From an uncultured Thermoanaerobaculum sp. (GTDB lineage: Bacteria > Acidobacteriota > Thermoanaerobaculia > Thermoanaerobaculales > Thermoanaerobaculaceae): 52,983 nucleotides of DNA. Both the position numbers and the translations under genes were made by a program. Where the stretch lies: positions 1 through 52,983 of the forward strand of contig CALHAH010000046.1 of the NCBI GenBank assembly GCA_937934115.1, in the 5' to 3' direction. Below the pieces are notes generated by a model. That model made no database searches. It worked only from the letters and a program-made list of their open reading frames with translations, and was not told where the DNA came from. Shown piece by piece: positions 8,038 to 16,292 of the stretch. Numbering within the stretch: the first letter of the stretch is position 1; every line of letters begins with the position of its first letter.

Positions 8038-9741
8038 ATGAGGCTGGTGGAGTGTGTGCCGAACATTTCGGAGGGGAAAAAACCGGAAGTCTACGAAAAG
8101 GTGGCACAGGCGGTGACCAAGGTAGCGGGTGTGACGCTTCTCAACGTGGACGCCGGGGCGGAAACCAACCGCACGGTGATTACCTTTGTGGGTGAGCCGG
8201 AAGCGGTGCTGGAAGCCGCGTATCACCTGGCGGCCACCGCCTTCGAGCTCATTGACATGCGCCAGCACAGAGGAGCACACCCGCGCATTGGTGCTGTGGA
8301 CGTAGTGCCTTTCGTGCCCATCTCCGGGGTCACTTTAGAGGAGTGCGTAGCTTTGGCGAAAGCGTTGGGTAAACGTCTCGCCGACGACTTCCAAGTTCCG
8401 GTCTTCCTTTACGAGTATGCAGCTTCCGCACCTTACCGCCGCAACCTTTCAGACATCCGTACTGGGGAATACGAAGGCTTGCCTGAGAAGCTCAAGGACC
8501 CCGCCTGGCAACCGGACTTTGGGCCGGCAGAGTTCAACCCCAAGCTGGGAGCGTGCGTGGTGGGGGCGCGCAAGTTCTTAGTGGCGTATAACGTGAACCT
8601 CAACACCACCGACAAGCGCTTGGCTAATCGCGTGGCCCTGGACGTGCGCGAAAAGGGCCGCATGAAGCGCGACGAGCACGGGGAAGTGATCCGCAACGAA
8701 AAAGGCGAGCCCATGTACGAGCCCGGGCTTTTAAAGTCCGTGAAAGCCGTAGGGTGGACCATCCCCGAGTACGGCTGCGCCCAGGTTTCCATGAACCTCA
8801 CGGACCTGGACGTGACGCCGCTGCACGTGGCCTTTGACACCTGCGAGGAAAAAGCCCGCGAACGGGGGCTGCGGGTCACCGGATCGGAGCTGGTGGGGTT
8901 GGTGCCCAAGTCGGCGCTCTTGGAAGCGGGGAAGCACTACTTGGCACGCATGGGCAAGAGCAGGGGTGTTCCGGAAGAGGAAATCATTCACGTGGCCGTT
9001 CGTACCTTGGGTCTTTCGGAAGTTAAGCCTTTTAACCCCGCCGAGCGCATCATTGAGTACCGCTTGGCGCCGCCGGCACCCCTTGCGCAAATGAGTGTGC
9101 GCTCTTTTGTTAACGAGCTTTCCACCGATTCCCCTGCTCCCGGAGGCGGTTCGGTTTCTGCCCTCTGTGGTGCATTGGCGGCCGCCTTGGCGTCCATGGT
9201 GGCTAACTTGAGTTTAGGGAAAAAGGGCTTTGAGGACAAGAAAGAACCGCTGGAGCGTATCGCCATACGCGGACAAGAGCTTAAGGACAAATTGCTTGCG
9301 GCGATGGATGCAGATACCCGCGCTTTTGATGAGCTCCTGGCCGCCATGCGCTTGCCTAAAGGCAGTCCGGAAGAACAGGTAAGCCGAGCACACGCCGTGC
9401 GACAAGCCACACTAAAAGCCATCCAGGTGCCGCTTTCGGTGTTGGAAGCTTGTCCGGAAATCCTGGACCTGTGCCTGGAAGTGGCCGCCATTGGTCTGCA
9501 AGCTTCCCTTTCCGATGCTGGGGTGGGCGCCCAGGTGGCCCGCGCTGCCGCCGCCGGCGCCTACCAAAACGTGTGCATTAACCTTCCCTCCCTGGACGAC
9601 CAAGCGGTCGCCGCCCAGCTCCTGGCCAGGGCGGAGGAGGCGTGGCAAAAGGCGCAGGAAAAACACGGGCTTGCGGAAGCTCGCATCCTCCACAAACTGC
9701 GAGAGCAGGCCTTAAGCCCAGGAGCACCGGAGAAGAGTTAG
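8038..9741 (+). CDS. ftcD: Fused glutamate formiminotransferase / formimidoyltetrahydrofolate cyclodeaminase
   Basis: 567 residues. The N-terminal two thirds begin RLVECVPNISEG and contain DMRQHRGAHPRIGAVDVVPF, the conserved core of formiminotransferase, which moves the formimino group of formiminoglutamate (from histidine degradation) onto tetrahydrofolate. The last 200 residues or so begin MSVRSFVNELSTDSPAPGGG, the start of cyclodeaminase, which releases ammonia to give 5,10-methenyl-THF. The two activities are fused as in vertebrate FTCD; many bacteria encode them separately. GGAGG at 8028-8032 sits 5 nt before ATG 8038, so this start is preferred over GTG 8032, which overlaps it. No other histidine-utilisation gene is nearby. 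Confidence 0.92.
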   Translation: MRLVECVPNISEGKKPEVYEKVAQAVTKVAGVTLLNVDAGAETNRTVITFVGEPEAVLEAAYHLAATAFELIDMRQHRGAHPRIGAVDVVPFVPISGVTLEECVALAKALGKRLADDFQVPVFLYEYAASAPYRRNLSDIRTGEYEGLPEKLKDPAWQPDFGPAEFNPKLGACVVGARKFLVAYNVNLNTTDKRLANRVALDVREKGRMKRDEHGEVIRNEKGEPMYEPGLLKSVKAVGWTIPEYGCAQVSMNLTDLDVTPLHVAFDTCEEKARERGLRVTGSELVGLVPKSALLEAGKHYLARMGKSRGVPEEEIIHVAVRTLGLSEVKPFNPAERIIEYRLAPPAPLAQMSVRSFVNELSTDSPAPGGGSVSALCGALAAALASMVANLSLGKKGFEDKKEPLERIAIRGQELKDKLLAAMDADTRAFDELLAAMRLPKGSPEEQVSRAHAVRQATLKAIQVPLSVLEACPEILDLCLEVAAIGLQASLSDAGVGAQVARAAAAGAYQNVCINLPSLDDQAVAAQLLARAEEAWQKAQEKHGLAEARILHKLREQALSPGAPEKS

Positions 9742-9877
9742 GCTTTCGAGAAAACGCCTGAGCTACCGTGGCCCGCCCGCGCTGGCGGCGCAAAGCGAAC
9801 GGGGTCTTTGCAAAAAGTTGGCCCACTAGCAGCAGTGAAAGACCATCGAAGGCCCTGCTTTTCAAACACCATGGGCG

Positions 9878-9904
9878 AAAAGCTTGGGGAAAAGCAGCTT
9901 TTTT
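9878..9904. terminator. Bidirectional rho-independent terminator
   Basis: A 7-bp stem (AAAAGCT with AGCTTTT) and an 11-nt loop, flanked by A and T runs on both sides. It lies in the 238-bp gap between the convergent ftcD and lipid-kinase genes and could end transcription from both. The stem is short and AT-rich. I see no gene in the rest of 9742-9979. Confidence 0.5.
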
Positions 9905-9979
9905 GCCTGCAATGGTCGACTTTCCCCACGAACGTCAAAAGAGGTGGCTACGCTGTTGGGACCCCAAAGCAGCAACAGG

Positions 9980-10876
9980 TCAGCACCTTGCCCCCCGCGC
10001 CACCTGGAGGGCAGCGGGCATCACCGAAAAGCGGGCAGGGGCCGAGGGCACACACTCCCCATCCACGTCAAAGGGCGGCAGTGAGCCCTCGAAGTTCAGC
10101 CGGACATCTTTTCCCCGGGCCAAGCGCACCTGGGGCAAACGTAAATGCCGGCCCAGGTACACCAAGGGCAGCCGCCGCACCAGCTGCCAACCCCGTACCG
10201 CTTCCACCACCACCACATCCAAAAAACCGTCATCCACCCGGGCCTGGGGAGCGATCCTCATGCCTTTACCAAAGCTTGTGCCGTTGGCCACAGCAGCCAA
10301 AAGGACAAAGCCCGAATAAAGCAACTGCCCTTCCACCTCCACCTGAGCCACCACCGGCTGGTATCGCCGCAAAGCCTTAAAAGTTGATGTGAGAAACGCC
10401 AGCGCCCCACGCCGAGGGTTGGCGTTCACCAGCTCATCTACCAAACCGGAGATACCGGCAGAAGCCACGTTAACGAAGTATCCACGGCGCGCTGGGCCCG
10501 CCATGACCCCAGCATCCACCGGCTTCGCTTCCCCTTCCAAGGCCAGCTCCAAGGCCGCCCTGGGCTTCTTGGGGAGCACCAAGGCCCGGGCAAAGTCACA
10601 GCCCGTGCCAAGGGGCACAAGACCTAAGCTTACGGTGGACACCCCCGCCGCCAAGGTTTCTTCAGCCACCAGGTGGAAGGTGCCGTCCCCGCCCACCACC
10701 ACCAGGCGGGTACAGGAAGCCGCAAGCAACTGGCGTACCGCCTCGCGCATGGCCTCAGAGGAAGGGGGCATGAGCACCGGCAACGAGCGGGGAAGCGGGA
10801 CCTGTGCTGTGAGCCCATCCCACTGCACCCGGGCACGACCCCCTCCGGCCCTGGGATTGACCAAAACGGCTTTCAC
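9980..10876 (-). CDS. Diacylglycerol-kinase-like lipid kinase (DagK/YegS catalytic family)
   Basis: 298 residues from GTG 10876. The GTG overlaps the upstream dehydrogenase stop as GTGA, which favours it over longer starts inside that gene. Family motifs are VLVNPRAGGGRA at the N-terminus, VVGGDGTFHLVAEE (the nucleotide-binding GGDGT signature, about residue 65) and LVPLGTGCDFAR; the family usually has GTxNDFAR here, so a cysteine replaces the asparagine. The C-terminal half is the usual beta-sandwich with a DGFLDVVVV motif. The family phosphorylates diacylglycerol, sphingoid bases or related lipids with ATP. In this operon the substrate may be an alkyl- or acylglycerol; that is inferred from neighbours only. 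It is last in the operon, before a bidirectional terminator. Confidence 0.82.
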   Translation of the reverse strand: MKAVLVNPRAGGGRARVQWDGLTAQVPLPRSLPVLMPPSSEAMREAVRQLLAASCTRLVVVGGDGTFHLVAEETLAAGVSTVSLGLVPLGTGCDFARALVLPKKPRAALELALEGEAKPVDAGVMAGPARRGYFVNVASAGISGLVDELVNANPRRGALAFLTSTFKALRRYQPVVAQVEVEGQLLYSGFVLLAAVANGTSFGKGMRIAPQARVDDGFLDVVVVEAVRGWQLVRRLPLVYLGRHLRLPQVRLARGKDVRLNFEGSLPPFDVDGECVPSAPARFSVMPAALQVARGARC

Positions 10877-12492
10877 GGGGCTCCCTTCGGCGGCAGCCAC
10901 CCTTGCAGCTCATTGGCCAGGTGTTCCAGCTCCTGCTCCCACTCCTGCACGGTCCATCCTGCCGCCCGCCGTACCACCCGCCGCAACTTAGGGGCCAGTT
11001 CCAGGCATTGGCGAGGCTGCCACATGCCCATCCGCACCCGGCGCAGGAGCAAATCCGCAAGGTGGACAACCCTGCTCCAAGCTAGGTGATAGGTGATTTC
11101 CGCCGGGCATAAACCGAACTGATATTCCAAAGGCGCAAGGGCTTCCCAGGGGCTTGCCTGAACCAAGGGCAATGCCTGGGCACCGAGGCGACGCACCAGG
11201 CCGAAAGCGACCACTTCCTCCACCCCGCGGGCTTGCAAAGCCTGGACCGCATCGGCAGAAACACGGTCGGGTAACGCTGCGGTGGCCAAGCCAAGGTCGA
11301 AATCAAGAGGGCGCCGCTCCTCGGGCAATAACCGCAGCGCCTGGGCCACTACCTCAGCGGCGGTGACGCGAAAGGTGGTGAGCTTACCCCCAGCTGCCGA
11401 CACCATCCCCCGCTCCACCCACACCGCTTCTTCCCGGCTGGCCTCGGAGGGTTCCTCGGCGTCGGTGTCCACGATGGGCCGCACCCCAGCAAAAGCGCCG
11501 CAGACGTCCTGGAGGTTCAGTCGGGCCGCGGGAAATGTGTGCTGCACGAAGCGCATGAGGTACTGCACCTCTTCTTGCGCAGGCCTGGGGTCGTCCAAAG
11601 GCCCCTCATGAAAAAGGTCGGTGGTACCCACCAGGGTTCCCTCCAGGTGGGGTACGGCAAACACGGGGCGACCATCATCCGGCGAAAGGCCGGTGACCGC
11701 CACCGACAGCGGCAGCCGGTGTCGGGGAAAAAGCAAATGGGATCCGCGGGAGGGGCGCAACCGCCCAGGAACCGAGCCCAAAAAACCCCGAACTTGGTCG
11801 CACCAAACTCCGGTGGTGTTGATGACTACGTGCGCCACCACCTTCCTGGCTTTTCCTGAGGGGACATCGCGCACCACTGCCCCCCGCACCTGACCTCGAG
11901 AGTCCCAAAGGAGCTCCTCCACCCGCGCGTAGTTGAGAGCCACACCCCCTGCCCGCACACCCCCTTTGATCACCGCCCACGTGAGCTGGGCGTCATCCGC
12001 CACGCAGTCGTCGTACGCTAAGCCAAACTCCAGTCCTGGGGTTGCCAAAACCGGAACAAGCTGGCGTACGTCCGCAGCGCCGAGCCGCTGGTGTTGGTGG
12101 CGAAAAGGCGTCAAGTGGTCATACATGCTTAAGCCCAAGGCCACTTGCCAGCCCGGAGTAGGGTCCTGGGTGTACGCGGGGTAAACAAAGCGCAGGGGCC
12201 ACACCAGGTGAGGGTTAAGGAGTGCCAACGTATCGCGCTCCCGACAGGCAGTGCGGGTAATGCGTAACTGCAAGCGCTTTAGGTAGCGCAACCCGCCATG
12301 GATGAGCTTGGATGAGCGGGAGGATGTCCCCGAGGCAAAGTCCCCCTTTTCCACCAAGCCCACACGCAAGCCCCGTACACTGGCTTCGTGGAACACCCCA
12401 GCCCCGGTAATCCCGCCCCCAATGATTAAGAAGTCCACCCCCTCTTCCAGGAAACGCCAGGCCGCGGTGCGCCAATCTTTCAGAACGTTCAT
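10873..12492 (-). CDS. glpD: FAD-dependent glycerol-3-phosphate dehydrogenase
   Basis: 539 residues, normal length for aerobic GlpD. FAD-binding motif IIGGGITGAGVFHEA near residue 22, followed by LVEKGDFASGTSSRSSKLIHGGLRYL, nearly the family consensus (quoted here as two adjoining blocks, LVEKGDFASGTSS and RSSKLIHGGLRYL). The C-terminal DAO-C region is present. The enzyme oxidises sn-glycerol-3-phosphate to dihydroxyacetone phosphate at the inner membrane and feeds electrons to quinone. Its ATG overlaps the stop of the alkyl-DHAP-synthase-like gene as ATGA, and its stop overlaps the lipid-kinase start as GTGA. No glycerol uptake or glycerol kinase gene is adjacent. This suggests the job is to supply or recycle DHAP for lipid synthesis rather than glycerol catabolism; that is an inference. 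Confidence 0.9.
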   Translation of the reverse strand: MNVLKDWRTAAWRFLEEGVDFLIIGGGITGAGVFHEASVRGLRVGLVEKGDFASGTSSRSSKLIHGGLRYLKRLQLRITRTACRERDTLALLNPHLVWPLRFVYPAYTQDPTPGWQVALGLSMYDHLTPFRHQHQRLGAADVRQLVPVLATPGLEFGLAYDDCVADDAQLTWAVIKGGVRAGGVALNYARVEELLWDSRGQVRGAVVRDVPSGKARKVVAHVVINTTGVWCDQVRGFLGSVPGRLRPSRGSHLLFPRHRLPLSVAVTGLSPDDGRPVFAVPHLEGTLVGTTDLFHEGPLDDPRPAQEEVQYLMRFVQHTFPAARLNLQDVCGAFAGVRPIVDTDAEEPSEASREEAVWVERGMVSAAGGKLTTFRVTAAEVVAQALRLLPEERRPLDFDLGLATAALPDRVSADAVQALQARGVEEVVAFGLVRRLGAQALPLVQASPWEALAPLEYQFGLCPAEITYHLAWSRVVHLADLLLRRVRMGMWQPRQCLELAPKLRRVVRRAAGWTVQEWEQELEHLANELQGWLPPKGAP

Positions 12493-14087
12493 ACTTCGTC
12501 CTCGGGGAGCAGCACGCCAGGGTTCAAAATCCCGGCGGGATCCAAGCTTTGGGTCAAAGCTTTCAAAACATGCATGCCTTGGGAACCGAGCTCCCTCTCC
12601 AAATAGGCGGCGTGCATGCGGCCCACCCCGTGGTGGTGCGAGATGGTGCCACCGGCTTGAAGAATGGCCTCAAGCGAGGCGCGCTTGCAGCTTTGCCACT
12701 GGGAAAGCGCTTCCTCCCGTCGCAAAGGCCAAAAGAACGTGAAGTAAAGGGACGCCCCATCGGGATACGCGTGGGAGAGGTGGCAAAGCAGGAGAATTGG
12801 GATTCCTAAGCTGGCAGCCGCCCGTTCGAGACCAGCCCGCACCGCCTCTTTGAGGCGCGGCAACTGAGACCATGGCGCCGCGGTTTCAAAGGTGTCCACG
12901 CCAAAACCGCAACTTAAAAAACTATCCCGCAGATAGGGATGTTTAAAACGCTCCTGCAACCAACGCCGGTACACCCCTGAACCCAACGGCAAACCACCCC
13001 AGTGGCGCGCTTGTCTTGCCCAGCAACCCACAAGCCTGCTGGCCTTCCCCGTAGTGCCTACCAAAAGCAAACAAGCCTGAGAAAAGCGCCTGAGGGAAAA
13101 GAGGAAATCCCGGGCCAGGCTTGCTGCGCGTCCAGATGTCACAAGGTGCCGCCCGAAGCTGGTTTCCGCGGCATCGGAAAGCCGCAAAACCTCCGGAAAC
13201 GGCTCTTCCCGCAGAAGCCAGCGACAAAACTCAAAACCTTGGTCCCAGGAAGGGAACAGGATGGCCTTACCCCGCTCTTTTGCTGGCCGCGGCCGCACCC
13301 GCACCGTCACCGACGTGAGAATGCCAAGTCTTCCTTCGCTACCACACAAGACCCGGCGGAGCTCTGGCCCCGCCGCTGCGGCCGGCAAAGGTCCCAGCCG
13401 CCAAGCGCCCGCAGGTAAAGCCACCTCCACACCAGCCACCAAGTCTTCCATCTTTCCCAACCCGGTGGAGCGGTGACCGGCAGAGCGGGTGGCTGCCCAA
13501 CCGCCAATGGTGGAAAGCTCAAAGGACTGCGGTTCATGCCCCAGCCAAAAGCCATTTGCCGCCAGCTGCGCCTCCACCTCCGGGCCGGGCGTACCCGCCC
13601 CCAAGGTAGCTAGCCCCGAACGACCATCCAAAGAGTAAAGTCCGGAAAGCTTTTCCAAGCTCACCACCACCACCGGACGCGGATCCTGGGGGATGTTGAC
13701 CCCGCCCACCACCGAGGTCCCCCCACCCCGTGGCACCAGCACTACCCCTTGCGTGCTGGCTTGCTGCACCAAGGCCAAAACCTCTTCCGGCGAAGCGGGA
13801 AAAGCCACCGCGTCCGGGAAGTGACGTAAAGCTGCCGTTCGCACCAGCAAAAGGTCAGGAAAACTCTGGCCACAAGCGTACGCGAGCCGCGTAGGGCCAT
13901 CGCTTTTCAGCACTCCTGGCAAGCGGGGCAGCTTCCTGGGCTTGGGAAGGCGAAAAAACTCCAAGGCGGCCTGCGGCAGGCCTTCACCTTTTCCCAGAGC
14001 ACACTCCAAGGCCGAAAGCGCCTCTGGGGGCGGCAGCGCGTGGGTATCCGCAAACCCCCACCCGCCGAAGCGCCGCTGCCGGTTCAT
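12489..14087 (-). CDS. FAD-linked oxidase of the alkyldihydroxyacetonephosphate synthase type
   Basis: 532 residues. A PCMH-type FAD domain spans about 85-265, with LVPRGGGTSVVGGV and FELSTIGGWAATRSAGHRST. The latter closely matches the FSTxGGWxxTRxxGxxxxxYG block of eukaryotic AGPS. The C-terminal domain has HLSHAYPDGASLYFTFFW and SHHHGVGRMH, the active-site tyrosine and histidine regions of AGPS. That enzyme exchanges the acyl chain of acyl-DHAP for a fatty alcohol, making the first ether bond of ether lipids. D-lactate or glycolate oxidases share the fold but lack the HHHGVG block. Partners downstream are GlpD and a lipid kinase. The start ATG overlaps the stop of the S4 gene (ATGA). A related bacterial FAD oxidase with another substrate is the main alternative. 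Confidence 0.75.
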   Translation of the reverse strand: MNRQRRFGGWGFADTHALPPPEALSALECALGKGEGLPQAALEFFRLPKPRKLPRLPGVLKSDGPTRLAYACGQSFPDLLLVRTAALRHFPDAVAFPASPEEVLALVQQASTQGVVLVPRGGGTSVVGGVNIPQDPRPVVVVSLEKLSGLYSLDGRSGLATLGAGTPGPEVEAQLAANGFWLGHEPQSFELSTIGGWAATRSAGHRSTGLGKMEDLVAGVEVALPAGAWRLGPLPAAAAGPELRRVLCGSEGRLGILTSVTVRVRPRPAKERGKAILFPSWDQGFEFCRWLLREEPFPEVLRLSDAAETSFGRHLVTSGRAASLARDFLFSLRRFSQACLLLVGTTGKASRLVGCWARQARHWGGLPLGSGVYRRWLQERFKHPYLRDSFLSCGFGVDTFETAAPWSQLPRLKEAVRAGLERAAASLGIPILLLCHLSHAYPDGASLYFTFFWPLRREEALSQWQSCKRASLEAILQAGGTISHHHGVGRMHAAYLERELGSQGMHVLKALTQSLDPAGILNPGVLLPEDEV

Positions 14088-14467
14088 CGCCGACCCCGGA
14101 GCCGATCCAGGGCACGGCGATGGCGCTTTTCCGGGCGACCCCAGCCCTTGGGTGGTGCCGGGGGCGGGGCCATGTGCCGCAGGGCCAGCTCTTCAGGAGT
14201 GGGGGGCGGGGTCACATCCTCGTAAAGCGTGCGCGCTTCGGCCTTGGACACATGGGTGGCACGCACATCCCGCACCACCACTTCCTTTTTCCTGCCCGGC
14301 CCCAAGGTGAGCGTGATGCGGTCCCCTGCCCCCACCAGGCGGTGGGGCTTGGCCCGCTCGCCGTTCACCTCCACCTTCCCCCCGTCGCAGAGCTGCTTCG
14401 CTTGCGAGCGGGTTTTGGCAAGACAGGCCACATCCAGGAACACATCCAGCCGCACTCGTTCCGTCAC
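14084..14467 (-). CDS. S4-domain RNA-binding protein, Hsp15-like
   Basis: 127 residues. The N-terminal S4 domain starts RLDVFLDVACLAKTRSQAK and continues with a GGKVEVNG turn, as in Hsp15 (HslR), which binds 50S subunits carrying stalled nascent chains. The C-terminal tail is basic and proline-rich. The start is GTG 14467; a TAGAAT hexamer ends exactly 6 nt upstream and there is no ribosome-binding site, suggesting leaderless mRNA. It is the first gene of the ether-lipid-type operon. Its stop overlaps the next ATG, so it may be a passenger or set expression of the operon; nothing links it functionally to lipids. Confidence 0.8.
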   Translation of the reverse strand: MTERVRLDVFLDVACLAKTRSQAKQLCDGGKVEVNGERAKPHRLVGAGDRITLTLGPGRKKEVVVRDVRATHVSKAEARTLYEDVTPPPTPEELALRHMAPPPAPPKGWGRPEKRHRRALDRLRGRR

Positions 14468-14514
14468 AAGACTATTCTACCGGGCATCCGCCTGGGAGAG
14501 GCTACAATGCCTTG
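14468..14514. promoter_or_regulatory. Compact divergent promoter pair, both apparently leaderless
   Basis: Only 47 bp separate GTG 14467 (minus) from ATG 14515 (plus). TAGAAT (14479-14474) precedes the GTG by 6 nt, and TACAAT (14503-14508) precedes the ATG by 6 nt. With the normal 6-7 nt from -10 box to start site, transcription would begin at the start codons themselves. A GGAGAGG at 14495-14501 is 13 nt from ATG 14515, too far to be an ordinary ribosome-binding site. No good -35 box is seen for either. Confidence 0.5.
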
Positions 14515-15252
14515 ATGGTTTGGATTGGCGGCGTTCTGGTGCTGGCGGTGGTTTTGGCCACGCTGCTTGGGGGGCTAGTGCCACTTACCTGGGACCGCCA
14601 CAGCCGCGTGCTTTTAGCCTTTTCCGCCGGCACCTTGGTGGGGTTGGCTCTGGGCGAGCTGATTCCCGAAGGCCTTCAATCTGTGGGCGACGCGCACCGC
14701 GGCGCCATGCTGGTACTTTTGGCCTTTGTAACGACCATGGCCTTGGACAAACTTCACATCCTGCACCCCCATCCCCACGGACTTGCGGCCCATTGCCCCC
14801 CCACCGAGCACACCCATCCGCCCTTGGCCATGCACGGAGCGGTAGGTCTTCTGCTCCACTCCGCGTTGGATGGCCTGGCCTTGGCAGCCGCATGGCGAGA
14901 AGGGCTCCCCGCATTGGTGGCGGTGGCCACGGCCCTTTCCGCCCACAAGTTTGCCGATGGTCTTACCGCCGTGAGCTTGGTGCTCTCCCACCATCACCAG
15001 CGCTCCCAAGCCACTCACGTGCTCTTAGCTAACGCTGGCCTGCTGGTGGTAGGTTTCTTTGCAGGCTTACGTATTCGCGTGCCCGCAGGTGGCATGGCAT
15101 GGTTGCTGTTGCTCTTAGCTGGGTTTTTCCTTTACCTAGGCGCTTGCGACCTGATCCCCGCCCTCACCACGCCGCGTTGTCGCAAGCGCGACGTCTTGGC
15201 TACCGCCTTGGGCGTGGCCGCGGTCGTGCTGATATCAGCAGCCCTCCATTAG
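14515..15252 (+). CDS. ZIP family divalent metal transporter
   Basis: 245 residues with seven or eight hydrophobic segments. Metal-site motifs of the family are visible: LALGELIPEG in the second membrane segment, HSALDGLALAA in the fourth and AHKFADGLTAV in the fifth, together with a His-rich cytoplasmic loop (HPHPHG and H-rich PTEHTHPP, about residues 84-103). It would import Zn2+, Fe2+ or Mn2+ across the inner membrane. ATG 14515 is chosen over TTG 14512. It stands alone, divergent from the S4-AGPS operon and convergent with the next minus-strand gene. The selectivity for a given metal cannot be read from sequence. Confidence 0.85.
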   Translation: MVWIGGVLVLAVVLATLLGGLVPLTWDRHSRVLLAFSAGTLVGLALGELIPEGLQSVGDAHRGAMLVLLAFVTTMALDKLHILHPHPHGLAAHCPPTEHTHPPLAMHGAVGLLLHSALDGLALAAAWREGLPALVAVATALSAHKFADGLTAVSLVLSHHHQRSQATHVLLANAGLLVVGFFAGLRIRVPAGGMAWLLLLLAGFFLYLGACDLIPALTTPRCRKRDVLATALGVAAVVLISAALH

Positions 15253-15278
15253 CCACACCTTGACGGTGGAAAAAGCGT

Positions 15279-15302
15279 GGCTTGAAAAGCGCGGGTCAAG
15301 CC
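15279..15302. terminator. Possible hairpin between convergent genes
   Basis: GGCTTGA at 15279-15285 pairs with TCAAGCC at 15296-15302 (7 bp, 10-nt loop), in the 59-bp gap between the ends of the ZIP gene and the minus-strand hypothetical gene. There is no T-run, so it may be only a weak bidirectional terminator. Confidence 0.3.
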
Positions 15303-15311
15303 CTATGGGGC

Positions 15312-16085
15312 CTATTTCACCTCGTAGGCCAGCGCCACGTTGGTTTGGCCACCCGCTTCTTGCGTCACCGTAACCGTTAGCCGCCGACCCTGAGCATGTT
15401 TTCCCTGTACGAGACCACCCACGAGTTTGCCGTTTTGCTCAAAGCGCGAGGTGCTGGGGGAAAACCCTCGCGCTTTCAGCTCCCGCTCGTAAAAAGCCAT
15501 GACCTTGTCCGGGGCATCCGCGGTGGTGAAAACCGCCGCTCCGCCTGCTCCTTCCCGCGACCGGGTTTGCCAGCTTCCGGAAGCTTTGCCTTTCGGGTAC
15601 ACGGGGACCCAGTCGGGAAGCTCGCCCGCACCCTCACCAAACACCATTTCGCCCTGCTGGGAGGAAACCTTGACCTTCCCGTGCTCTTGGCTGCCCTCAA
15701 TGGTTACCTCTTGGCCTTTTTCGTTGGTGAACTTGAGCCGACCCTTCTTGATGTCCTCGGCGTTAAGGGTGATGGTCTCGCCGGTTTTCTTGTGGCGGAG
15801 AGTTACGGTGCCAGCTTTGTCGTCCGCATCCACCACTTCAATTTCTGGGTTGACGGCCGCCACAATCTTGGCCGCGGCAACTGCCGGATTCTTCTCCGCG
15901 GTCTTCACAAAATCCTTGCCCTTCTTAAACAGGAACAGCCCTCCCACCACAAACACCAAAACCACAATCAAGCACAAAACCCCACACCCCACGCACACCC
16001 ATAACCAGGGGCTGGTCTTTTTGGGAGCTGGGGGCTGCTGCGTTGGCACTGACGCCGGCGGCACCGGCGGAGGAACACTTGCCAT
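15312..16085 (-). CDS. Single-pass membrane protein with proline-rich N-terminus, function unknown
   Basis: 257 residues. Residues 1-24 are rich in proline and alanine, then a Lys-Lys flank and one strong transmembrane segment (about 26-52, with three cysteines in its first half), then a soluble domain. In that domain a beta-rich stretch of about 70 residues has repeated V-T-L / T-I-T-L strands. The C-terminal 100 residues start LPDWVPVYPKGKASGSW and contain AFYERELKARGFS. This resembles the small domain in many membrane-anchored bacterial hypotheticals where a W-x-P-x-YP-G motif precedes a squared-difference fold. An excellent AAAGGAGGTGA sits before ATG 16085. I do not recognise a function. 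The soluble part probably faces the periplasm. Confidence 0.7.
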   Translation of the reverse strand: MASVPPPVPPASVPTQQPPAPKKTSPWLWVCVGCGVLCLIVVLVFVVGGLFLFKKGKDFVKTAEKNPAVAAAKIVAAVNPEIEVVDADDKAGTVTLRHKKTGETITLNAEDIKKGRLKFTNEKGQEVTIEGSQEHGKVKVSSQQGEMVFGEGAGELPDWVPVYPKGKASGSWQTRSREGAGGAAVFTTADAPDKVMAFYERELKARGFSPSTSRFEQNGKLVGGLVQGKHAQGRRLTVTVTQEAGGQTNVALAYEVK

Positions 16086-16110
16086 GAGTCACCTCCTTTG
16101 ACTTCCACCC

Positions 16111-16116
16111 ATGCTA
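16111..16116 (-). promoter_or_regulatory. Putative -10 box for the membrane-protein gene
   Basis: TAGCAT with an upstream TGG (extended -10 form), 25 nt before ATG 16085. Between them lies the strong ribosome-binding site, so this transcript would have an ordinary leader, unlike several others in the window. Confidence 0.35.
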
Positions 16117-16180
16117 CCACACTTTGCCACTTCCCCCGCAAGCAGACTTTGAGCTCCCCCGGCCACACGAGGTGCTCCGC

Positions 16181-16205
16181 AAAAATAAGCAACATTGCTT
16201 GCTGC
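16181..16205 (-). terminator. Possible terminator after the exosortase cassette
   Basis: On the minus strand AGCAA, a six-base loop and TTGCT form a short stem followed by TATTTTT, about 90 nt past the stop of the XrtH-associated gene. The stem has only five base pairs. The rest of 16086-16292 shows no gene. Confidence 0.35.
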
Positions 16206-16292
16206 GACGCCTTGTTCCAGAACGCCGCGCCGGTGAGAACCAGCCCGCCGCTTCTCGGGGTTCCTACAACCTGCGACGCGGTACAGGCACTG

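Noticed and set aside
10389-10991. Long plus-strand open frame opposite the lipid kinase and glpD genes
   Set aside because: It is antisense to two well-supported genes, has low-complexity Ser/Pro/Ala composition, and no ribosome-binding site or family motif. Long shadow frames are common at this GC content.
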